DNA of 31,069 bases from an uncultured Clostridia bacterium (lineage in GTDB: Bacteria > Bacillota > Clostridia > Christensenellales > Borkfalkiaceae): NCBI GenBank assembly GCA_934249265.1, contig CAKQKQ010000013.1:1-31069 (forward strand), read 5' to 3'. A model generated the notes under the pieces. That model did not search any database, was not told where the DNA came from, and saw only the letters and a list, made by a program, of their open reading frames with translations. Shown one piece after another: positions 19,001-24,946 of the stretch (its first letter is position 1; every line of letters starts with the position of its first letter). The translations under genes and the position numbers were made by a program.

Positions 19001-19808
19001 CGTCGGATGCGTTTTTAATTCCCCATTTGTTTTCAAGATAACTTTCAACGGTGTTGTATTCTTCGTTTGACAACGCTTTGTTGAAAATAAGTATTTCGCC
19101 GATATCTCCGCAGAACGAATCTCCGCTTGTTCCGCCGAGGTTTAGCGGCATTGACGTATCGACGGGTTCTTTACCCTTAAAAGTCTTTTCGAGCCAGCCG
19201 TTTACAAAACTTTTGCCCGTGCCCTCGCTTCTTATTGCCGAGAGAATATAAGGCGTGTTTTGCGTAATTTGCGCTTTATATTGATAAAAACTCGTCGCCG
19301 TACCCGAAGAATAACCCCAACCGAAGTTAAAACCGTCTTCTATGTTGAAAAACCAATTGTGATTAAAAGGCGAACCGCTCAACCTTGACAACAATTCGTG
19401 ATGACCCGAGGCGTAATCGGAATTAAGCACGACGAACATAGTCATATCGTTTAAATAAAAGCCGCTGTTTGCGCTTAAACTCATGTAAGTGTCGGCGTTC
19501 ATTCTAATCGAAGAGCGACCGTTTATGCTTCCGCTCGACCTAAAAGTCGGGGCGTGGCTACTGTCGGTTTGCGTTGCGCTTGTCACTCCGTCGAGCGTGG
19601 GCGTAACTTGGTTTTGCCAAGCAAGCACCTTATCGCCGTCGTTTAAATCAAGCGAGTCGGCGTCGAGCCATAATTGCAAGCCTTCGGTTTGCGCGACTAA
19701 AGTTTTATCGCTTTGTTCGGCAAATACCGCAGTACTCGGACAAACGCCTACGAAAACACTCAACGCGCAAAGTAAAGACGTCAATTTCGTTTTTAATTTG
19801 GTTTTCAT
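16080..19808 (-). CDS. Secreted GH127 beta-L-arabinofuranosidase with LamG-like domain
   Basis: A 1,242-residue secreted glycosidase. A signal peptide (1-30, ending AVFA) precedes a concanavalin/LamG-like domain (~40-265), a cadherin-like beta-sandwich (~270-345), a GH127 (alpha/alpha)6 catalytic domain plus beta domains (~355-990) and a C-terminal sandwich (~1000-1242). GH127 enzymes such as HypBA1 use a Cys nucleophile held by zinc with a Glu and three Cys. The matching motifs here are CETC (E743, C745) and PCCPP (C811, C812), so the site is intact. The enzyme would release beta-L-arabinofuranose from plant arabino-oligosaccharides or hydroxyproline-linked glycans outside the cell. AAGGAG precedes the ATG. 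The AraC gene 73 bp away is divergent and probably controls it. There is no wall anchor or lipobox, so it is probably released or held by binding domains. Confidence 0.92.
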   Translation of the reverse strand: MKTKLKTKLTSLLCALSVFVGVCPSTAVFAEQSDKTLVAQTEGLQLWLDADSLDLNDGDKVLAWQNQVTPTLDGVTSATQTDSSHAPTFRSSGSINGRSSIRMNADTYMSLSANSGFYLNDMTMFVVLNSDYASGHHELLSRLSGSPFNHNWFFNIEDGFNFGWGYSSGTATSFYQYKAQITQNTPYILSAIRSEGTGKSFVNGWLEKTFKGKEPVDTSMPLNLGGTSGDSFCGDIGEILIFNKALSNEEYNTVESYLENKWGIKNASDGMLKSVKVLGEEISGFSPKTYDYSYLGERDLDVVDIEVEKYNEADSVEILNQNKKITIKVTSASTGATREYRIRYDYMKYGYDEIKNLTIEEVKINDGFWNTLITQYSDYSINYIFDMFDWTGSFDNFDRVANGERAWLNNLSSHAGEILIPADANRLIGKKEGKWNWGSEPWREGLILETICAAGNFIIENSAKESMKVSADSLTERVKGYVDRIYAASLSTTGTDANGKIIDGFFSTYNLLKSTSVMDEAAGGAIWNHDLYNYGCLVEAGISWYNATGDTRLLYAATRFTEFIIDYIYGTADQKGYFAVPPHSLPEETLLDLYTLYKNNPQLVNEMQETYSCVEGLSSKDRYYKLNIRLEKYLEICDAWIKDRGNYTDRYGNISYGVYAQDQCSHEDMTEALGHAVRANLWYSSIAAIGNYTKNESYVKSAKRIWDNIVGTQMYVTGGTGASESLGEAYAGSYVLPQDGYCETCASVGMAFYADNMFSLFGSSEYADVLELELYNGILGSLSLDGDAFYYCNPLVSENYVRPNWSGATPCCPPMYMKVFSVLPTYVYAKTGNSLFVNQYISSTATTTLGDKNVTVKGYTDMPTGNYAKYIIEAEGSFNLKLRYPYWASGFEVKLNGEKVEAAKGEDGYIDIQRNWTTGDCVEITFDKEVKYLRQDDVVYNQNQVALQYGSFVYCAESEDNTYTSTGDNLLTNASFVITENSEFKASLVKDLFSVKINNKKSVPLAVNVLKGNVAVTAGNGSEATLTLVPFFVRGNRINNVMRVWMYYGENKINIDGEKTTIDFADGKTDMFTTYGSFKDGIKCSNDLLTTDTRSEYKLIYNGAENLENYEVGLKIKAETSMLVNTGLYIGAKSPSNDQDKITALNVQIEKPADSIYYNISVFKFTAEGGYIEKVTSSSGIKMTNNEITIKCVVLDGMLYVMNGESFYPLLTCTLPDVYQGGSVGIRSMLCYSKIKEFWIKK

Positions 19809-19843
19809 AAATACTCCTTTTAATGATTTTTAAATAATTTTAT

Positions 19844-19866
19844 GTGTAGACAAAAGTCATTTTTAA
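19844..19866. promoter_or_regulatory. Candidate AraC operator, copy A
   Basis: GTGTAGACAAAAGTCA followed by TTTTTAA. Nearly the same string (GTGTACAAAAGTCACA then TTTTTAA) lies at 23451-23473, in the same orientation upstream of the LamG/InlB gene. Copy A lies 36 bp upstream of the GH127 start and overlaps the -35 box (TAGACA) of the divergent AraC gene, as expected for a site serving both activation and autoregulation. Confidence 0.6.
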
Positions 19867-19875
19867 TGTTATAAT
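19847..19875 (+). promoter_or_regulatory. Promoter of the AraC gene at 19882, apparently leaderless
   Basis: TAGACA (19847-19852), 17-bp spacer, TATAAT (19870-19875). A start of transcription seven bases after the -10 coincides with the A of the ATG at 19882. No ribosome site is present upstream of that ATG. Confidence 0.65.
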
Positions 19876-19881
19876 AAAAAT

Positions 19882-20733
19882 ATGAAATATATCGTGTTTC
19901 CAAAAAACAAAATAATCACACATTGCGAATCGGGCATTGCCAAGTCTGAAAACATTTATCACGTAAAACGGACTATGCCCATGACCGAACTTATGATTTT
20001 AACGAGCGGCGAGTTGCATATAAAACACCTCGAAGAATACGTTTTACACGAAAACGACGTGTTTTTACTCCCTCAAAACGTGCTTCATTACGGCACTCAA
20101 CCCTCTACTTTTATAATACATTGGCTGCATATTATTCTTCCGCCCGATTTCAGCATTATAGAGGACGATTTGCCCGAAGATATAAGTTTGACGCACATCG
20201 TTTTGCCGATGAAAATAAACGTCAAAAACCTAACCAACATTTTAAATTTGTGTTATCAAATCGAGCAGTACCCCGTCACCGCGGCTACGCAAGACGTGAG
20301 AAATTCTCTGATAAAAGCAATTTTGTGCGAAATCGCCTTGCAGTCCACCGACTATCGTGACGGAAAATTCGTGTCGCACAAAAGGCTTAATTCGATTATC
20401 AACTACATAAACTCGAATATCACTCTGCCGATTACCATCGATTCGCTTGCGGAAAGGTTCGAGTATAATCAAAAATATATATTCAACCTTTTTAAATCGC
20501 ACTTAAACATTTCGCCCCTTCAATATATAATTCAGCAAAAGATGAGCACGGCTAAAAATTTACTTTTAAGCACCGACAACACCGTCGAGGCAATTGCCCT
20601 TTCGCTTTCTTACGACAACCCGCAATATTTTATGCGATTGTTTAAAAAGACCTTCGGCTACACCCCGTCGCAATACAGAAACATGTATTCGCACTCGCTG
20701 GAATTATACTTAAACGAAGACAACAACGTGTAA
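19882..20733 (+). CDS. AraC-family transcriptional regulator
   Basis: A 283-residue regulator with an N-terminal cupin-like domain (residues ~10-150; ENDVFLLPQNVLHYG is the typical barrel edge) and two helix-turn-helix motifs (~168-275), the second ending YDNPQYFMRLFKKTFGYTPS then QYR. It lies between the GH127 gene and the LamG/InlB gene and is divergent from the former. The shared motif upstream of both targets suggests one small regulon that responds to an arabinose-containing ligand. The ATG has no Shine-Dalgarno sequence and its promoter spacing predicts a leaderless message. The next in-frame Met would remove part of the sensing domain, so I keep this start. Confidence 0.92.
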   Translation: MKYIVFPKNKIITHCESGIAKSENIYHVKRTMPMTELMILTSGELHIKHLEEYVLHENDVFLLPQNVLHYGTQPSTFIIHWLHIILPPDFSIIEDDLPEDISLTHIVLPMKINVKNLTNILNLCYQIEQYPVTAATQDVRNSLIKAILCEIALQSTDYRDGKFVSHKRLNSIINYINSNITLPITIDSLAERFEYNQKYIFNLFKSHLNISPLQYIIQQKMSTAKNLLLSTDNTVEAIALSLSYDNPQYFMRLFKKTFGYTPSQYRNMYSHSLELYLNEDNNV

Positions 20734-20767
20734 AAAGCATTAATTTTGCAAAAAAAGTCCTAATATT

Positions 20768-20803
20768 GCCTGCCTATGGTTTTGTCCGTAGGCAGGCTTT
20801 TAA
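20768..20803 (+). terminator. Terminator of the AraC gene
   Basis: GCCTGCCTA (20768-20776) pairs perfectly with TAGGCAGGC (20789-20797), followed by TTTTAATTT, 35 bases after the stop. On the opposite strand there is no T-run, so it probably serves the plus-strand gene only. Confidence 0.82.
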
Positions 20804-20819
20804 TTTGCTTTAAACCTTT

Positions 20820-23366
20820 TTATGCCTTTCTTTGTTTTTTATTTTTAATTACAAACAATACCGAAACAGCCAAACCGAGCAATACAAGCGTTCCGCTTTG
20901 AGACTTAACGTCGGAGAAACAGCCTTTCTTTGCGGGCGGGTTTACCGTGGAATCGGTCGACGAATCAATTGTCGAGTCGCTCGTGGAGTCGCTTGACGAA
21001 TCGCTTGAAGTTGCGTCTTCTTCCCAACAAGCGTACAACGTGATATCGTCCGTAAATTCTACTACTTGGCAGTCGTCGTAAACCTTTTCGCCGTTTTGCG
21101 TGGTTGCCCAGCCGACAAATTTATAACCCGCTTTTATAAATACGTTTTCGGTTATGCTTATAAGCGACAAAGCGTCCGCTTTCATATCTTCCATAGTGCC
21201 TTCGCCGCCGTTTGCGTCGAAAGTAATCGTATAACATTTAAGCACCCAGTGAGCGTACAAAACAACGTCGTTGCCCTCTAAAATGCCCGTTACGTTTTGA
21301 CCGTCGCTATATACCGTAACGCCGCCTTTAGTGAGCGACCAACCGTCGAACATATAGCCGTTTTTGGTAAACGCGTTGAGCGTAAGTGCCGTGTTTACGT
21401 CATACGTCATCTGTAAAACTTGCATTTCGCCCTCTCCGCCGTTTGCGTCGAAAGTAACGGTGTAAGTCTTGGCTGCCCATACCGCGTATAACGTAATATC
21501 TTCGCTGAACGATGCCGCAGACTCTTTATCGGAATATTCTACTTCGCCGTCGGCGGTCGTTGACCAACCCATAAATCTATAACCCGTTTTTGCAAATCCG
21601 CACTCGGGGATAGTTTCGTCTTGAGAAGTTGCACTGAAGTTTTGCATTTCGCCTCTGCCGCCGTTAGCGTTAAACGTAATGGTGTAAGAAAATTCTTCCC
21701 AAACGGCAGTCAAAGTTATGTTGCCCGTGCCCGCTTTAATTACGGTGTACACGTTGCCCGCTTCGTCTTTCCATCCTCTGAAAATGTATCCGTCTTTAGT
21801 CGGTTGAGTCAAAGTGTAGTTTTCTTTATTTTTGTGCTTTATCTCTTGTTTGTCTTCGCCGTTGATAAGCGTAATCGTTGCCTCGAGTAAAGAACGAGAA
21901 TAGCCGTCCATAATAATATTTACTTGTTCGCCCGTAAGCGCGTCGGCAAAAATTCTTACGTTGTCGTAAGAAGCGGTTATTCTTCTATCGTTTTCGTAAA
22001 CAGGACCGCCGAGCGTAAACCAAGAATTGTTTTTATCTTCAAAGTGGTTGGTGTTGTTATACAAAGGAAGATTTAACGCCAAAGACGCGATTTCTTCGCC
22101 GTCTACGTAAACCGTCAACTTTTCTTTAGTCAAAGTAACTATGGTGTTGTACCACATACCCTCTTCAAAAGCAAATTGTTTACCCGACGAGGCTAACGTC
22201 CAATCTACGCTCCATGCGTCGCTTGCGTTGTTGTTGTAGACAATTTCAAACGAAGAACCTTTGCCTCCTTGACATACCATAAACGACATAGTTTGACCGC
22301 CTACGAAAACATCGAAAAGTCTTACCCATTGATATTTATTTCCTTCTTCCAATTTAAAGTCGAGAGAGAAAGTCGCCTCTGACATACCGAGGAAATAAGT
22401 GGAATTGAGTTTTCCGTTTTCGCTTCTCGCCAAAAGCGCAGCCGAATTGCCGTCGAGATACATTGCGCCGTCACTATATTGCGGTTGAGTCGTTACGCCG
22501 ATAGCGGTTTCTTGCGGCATTGCGGTCGCGTTGTAATTTCTTACGTTGTCTTTATATAAATTTTCTTCGTCGTCGAACGTGTATTCGTCAATCATAAACG
22601 AAAACGTATCGAAACCGTACTCGTCTGCAATTTCTTGCTCGGTGAGTGCCTTTTGATACACCCTTATATCGTCGAAACCGCCGTAATAGTCGGGGTGGCT
22701 GTCTTCATATGCCGACTGACCGAGATAGAAGTGCGAATTTTCGGAATACAACGCCGAAACCGTCTCCCAATTCGCTTGACAAGTCTCGGTGAGGTGTCCG
22801 TTTTGGTAAATCTTAACCTCGTTGCCGCTGATTACGTAAGCCATGTGATACCATGCGTCGTAAACGGGGAAAATAGGAGTATCGAACGCTTGGTTATTGC
22901 CGAAAACAAATATATAATGTCCTCCGTGATAACTTGCATACGGGTCGGCACGCAAAGATTTGTCGTTGTCTTGAGAATAAATACCTATTTGTCCGAGATA
23001 CGCTTCCGCGCCCGTGGGGTGATAAAACCAACCCGAAATGGTCGCTTCGGTTTGTCCGTCGAATACGCTCGTCGGCAAATTGAGATAGTTTTGGAATTTT
23101 GTGTCTTGAGCGTTTATAAACAACGCCTTGCCGCCCTTTCTGTCAACGGTGTACATATGACTTTCGTCCGTTTTGTTCACTGTTGCGTCGGCAAATTCGC
23201 CCGATGCGGAGTTTTTGCCGAGGTTTTCGTCGTCCTCGAAGTCTAACTTGTAGACTAATTTGTTGTCAGCCGTTTCGGCGGCAACTTTTTTACCCAAATT
23301 CAAAGTAAAGCATGAAAGCGACAATAACACAACCGCGCACATCACGCCAATAAATAGTTTCTTCAT
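20820..23366 (-). CDS. LamG/InlB-repeat surface protein with Cys-type C-terminal anchor
   Basis: An 848-residue surface protein. A signal peptide (1-30) precedes two LamG-like concanavalin domains (~37-255 and ~258-493) and four InlB_B (Listeria-Bacteroides) repeats (~493-787). Three of the repeats start with TITF/TVTF-NANGG or -DANGG, and all end near LYAVW or LTAVW. A Ser/Asp/Thr spacer (~790-812) leads to KKGC (C816), SG, a hydrophobic segment (~826-840) and a KNKKQRKA tail. There is no LPXTG motif. No catalytic motif is evident, so I infer glycan binding or adhesion. The start has AAAGGAGG. The neighbouring GH127 gene shares the upstream motif at 23451, so the two are probably co-regulated. 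The tail matches the end of the protein at 30791. Confidence 0.9.
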   Translation of the reverse strand: MKKLFIGVMCAVVLLSLSCFTLNLGKKVAAETADNKLVYKLDFEDDENLGKNSASGEFADATVNKTDESHMYTVDRKGGKALFINAQDTKFQNYLNLPTSVFDGQTEATISGWFYHPTGAEAYLGQIGIYSQDNDKSLRADPYASYHGGHYIFVFGNNQAFDTPIFPVYDAWYHMAYVISGNEVKIYQNGHLTETCQANWETVSALYSENSHFYLGQSAYEDSHPDYYGGFDDIRVYQKALTEQEIADEYGFDTFSFMIDEYTFDDEENLYKDNVRNYNATAMPQETAIGVTTQPQYSDGAMYLDGNSAALLARSENGKLNSTYFLGMSEATFSLDFKLEEGNKYQWVRLFDVFVGGQTMSFMVCQGGKGSSFEIVYNNNASDAWSVDWTLASSGKQFAFEEGMWYNTIVTLTKEKLTVYVDGEEIASLALNLPLYNNTNHFEDKNNSWFTLGGPVYENDRRITASYDNVRIFADALTGEQVNIIMDGYSRSLLEATITLINGEDKQEIKHKNKENYTLTQPTKDGYIFRGWKDEAGNVYTVIKAGTGNITLTAVWEEFSYTITFNANGGRGEMQNFSATSQDETIPECGFAKTGYRFMGWSTTADGEVEYSDKESAASFSEDITLYAVWAAKTYTVTFDANGGEGEMQVLQMTYDVNTALTLNAFTKNGYMFDGWSLTKGGVTVYSDGQNVTGILEGNDVVLYAHWVLKCYTITFDANGGEGTMEDMKADALSLISITENVFIKAGYKFVGWATTQNGEKVYDDCQVVEFTDDITLYACWEEDATSSDSSSDSTSDSTIDSSTDSTVNPPAKKGCFSDVKSQSGTLVLLGLAVSVLFVIKNKKQRKA

Positions 23367-23400
23367 TTTTTTCCTCCTTTATTTTAAAAGCGTCAATTAT

Positions 23401-23430
23401 ATTTTAAAATTTTCCGCCTCGCTAAATCAA
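23401..23430 (-). promoter_or_regulatory. Possible promoter of the LamG/InlB gene
   Basis: On the minus strand, TTGATT (23430-23425), an 18-bp spacer and TAAAAT (23406-23401), ~35 bp before the start at 23366. It is weaker than the other promoters in the window and sits just downstream of the shared motif at 23451-23473, consistent with activator dependence. Confidence 0.35.
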
Positions 23431-23450
23431 TAAAGATTAACTTATATTTG

Positions 23451-23473
23451 GTGTACAAAAGTCACATTTTTAA
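23451..23473. promoter_or_regulatory. Candidate AraC operator, copy B
   Basis: GTGTACAAAAGTCACA then TTTTTAA, 85 bp upstream of the LamG/InlB start. It matches copy A at 19844-19866 apart from a two-base shift in two places, and in both cases the motif has the same orientation to the downstream minus-strand gene. Confidence 0.6.
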
Positions 23474-23584
23474 AAATTTATTTAAGAGCGCATATCTCAA
23501 AATTTTTTAAGGTGTATGCCGACGCTTAACGCAAAACGCATTTAAAAAGGTTTTTAACGATTTAAAACATTTGCAAAAAAAGTA

Positions 23585-23613
23585 TTGACTCAAAAAGACA
23601 TTTATTATACAAT
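23585..23613 (+). promoter_or_regulatory. Promoter of the aldo/keto reductase gene
   Basis: TTGACT (23585-23590), 17-bp spacer, TACAAT (23608-23613). It is followed closely by AAGGAG (23620-23625), which leaves a leader of only ~15 nt before the ATG at 23634. Confidence 0.75.
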
Positions 23614-23633
23614 CGATACAAGGAGAAAAAACC

Positions 23634-24623
23634 ATGTACACAGCCGACGAAAACAGATATAAAACAATGAAATACAACCGTTGCGGAAACAGCGGACTTA
23701 AACTTCCGATAATTTCGCTGGGATTATGGCACAATTTCGGCGACAATTCGTCTTTTAATAATATGTGGGAAATGTGCCGCACCGCTTTTGACAACGGAAT
23801 TACCCATTTCGACCTCGCAAACAATTACGGACCGAGTATCGGCAGCGCGGAAAGAAATTTCGGGTTGATTTTAAAAAGTTACTTAATGCCCTACCGCGAC
23901 GAAATGATTATTTCGACCAAGGCGGGTTACGACATGTGGGAAGGTCCTTACGGAAGGGGCGGCAGCAGAAAATATTTGCTTGCGAGTCTCGACCAAAGTT
24001 TAAAAAGGCTTTCGCTCGATTACGTGGATATATTTTATCATCATTGCATGGATAAAGAAACGCCTTTGGAAGAAAGCATGCTCGCCCTCGACTCCGCGGT
24101 AAAAAGCGGAAAAGCGTTGTATGCGGGACTTTCTAATTACGACGGCGAAACGCTTGAAAAGGCAACCGCCATACTCGACGAACTGCATTGTCCGTTTGTA
24201 ATTAATCAAAACCGATACAATATACTCGACCGCACGATAGAAACCAACGGACTTAAACGCACCGCCAAAAAATTAAAAAAAGGCTTAATAGTTTTTTGTC
24301 CGCTATCGCAAGGCTTGTTGACCGACAGATATTTAAACGGCATACCGACAGACTCGAGAGTAATGACCGACGGAAGATTTTTAAGCGAGAAAAACATAAA
24401 CGAAAGCACCCTTAAAAAAATACGCGCACTAAACGAAATCGCGCTTGAAAAAGGAATAACTCTCGCCCAAACCGCACTTCTGTGGGCACTTAAAGACGAC
24501 GACGTAACAAGCGTGCTTATAGGCGCGTCAAAGCCCTCGCAAATAGAAGAAAATTTAAAAATTTTGTCTTTAGACCCGCTCACTAAAGAAGACTTAATAA
24601 AAATCGACAAAGCGATACTTTAA
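23634..24623 (+). CDS. Aldo/keto reductase, YghZ (L-glyceraldehyde 3-phosphate reductase)-like
   Basis: A 329-residue cytosolic NADPH-dependent oxidoreductase with a TIM-barrel fold. The catalytic tetrad is visible: D60 and Y65 in FDLANNYG, K96 in STKAG, H137 in FYHH. ISTKAGYDMWEGPYG and GGSRKYLLASLDQSLKR are close to E. coli YghZ (Gpr, AKR14), which reduces L-glyceraldehyde 3-phosphate and methylglyoxal. NADPH contacts are suggested by LIGASKPSQIEENL near the C-terminus. The start has AAGGAG eight bases upstream. An alternative start at residue 12 (MKYNRCGNSG) matches where many homologues begin but has no ribosome site. It lies beside the arabinan genes, but its own promoter lacks the shared motif, so a role in pentose use is only suggested by position. 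Confidence 0.93.
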   Translation: MYTADENRYKTMKYNRCGNSGLKLPIISLGLWHNFGDNSSFNNMWEMCRTAFDNGITHFDLANNYGPSIGSAERNFGLILKSYLMPYRDEMIISTKAGYDMWEGPYGRGGSRKYLLASLDQSLKRLSLDYVDIFYHHCMDKETPLEESMLALDSAVKSGKALYAGLSNYDGETLEKATAILDELHCPFVINQNRYNILDRTIETNGLKRTAKKLKKGLIVFCPLSQGLLTDRYLNGIPTDSRVMTDGRFLSEKNINESTLKKIRALNEIALEKGITLAQTALLWALKDDDVTSVLIGASKPSQIEENLKILSLDPLTKEDLIKIDKAIL

Positions 24624-24650
24624 TTATTTTTATAATGCTTTAGTTTTATA

Positions 24651-24880
24651 TTTAATTGTAGATATTTGATTACATATTTGACCGCAAATATTTAACTAAA
24701 AAATTTAGCCACATACATTTAATCGCATAAATTTAATTGTATATAGTTGACCGAAAAAATAATTTAACCGCGTATATTTTATCGTAATTATTTAACCACA
24801 AAAAAGATATTTGACTGCATAAATTTAATCGATAAAAGAATTTAATTACAATTATTTAACTTTGTATATTTAATCACAAA
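24651..24880. repeat. Degenerate 14-bp tandem repeat, about 16 copies
   Basis: The word TTTAAYYRCATA (also TTTGAC or TTTAAT variants) recurs about 16 times, usually 14 bp apart with a few units of 12, 13, 17 or 19 bp. The array is AT-rich and non-coding in all frames. The lengthened units have extra A residues. Confidence 0.75.
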
Positions 24881-24883
24881 AAA

Positions 24884-24919
24884 GGCTGTTTTACGCAATA
24901 CGTATTGCGTAAAACAGCC
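24884..24919 (-). terminator. 36-bp perfect palindrome, terminator of cardiolipin synthase gene
   Basis: GGCTGTTTTACGCAATAC is followed immediately by its exact complement. On the minus strand a run of six T follows, 28 bp after the synthase stop codon. Its inner 26 bp is the best copy of the palindrome also found at 8860 and 9477. Confidence 0.85.
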
Positions 24920-24946
24920 AAATTTATTTTTATATCAAATTTTAAA

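Larger units (their letters stand above)
24624..24946. other. Convergent intergenic region made of degenerate repeats
   Basis: Lies between the 3' ends of the reductase and cardiolipin synthase genes. It consists of an array of ~14-bp degenerate repeats (24651-24880) and a 36-bp perfect palindrome (24884-24919). No gene was seen. Confidence 0.7.

Noticed and set aside
20820..23366. LPXTG sortase substrate
   Set aside because: The tail has KKGC and SG before the hydrophobic segment, and no LPXTG-like pentapeptide is present.
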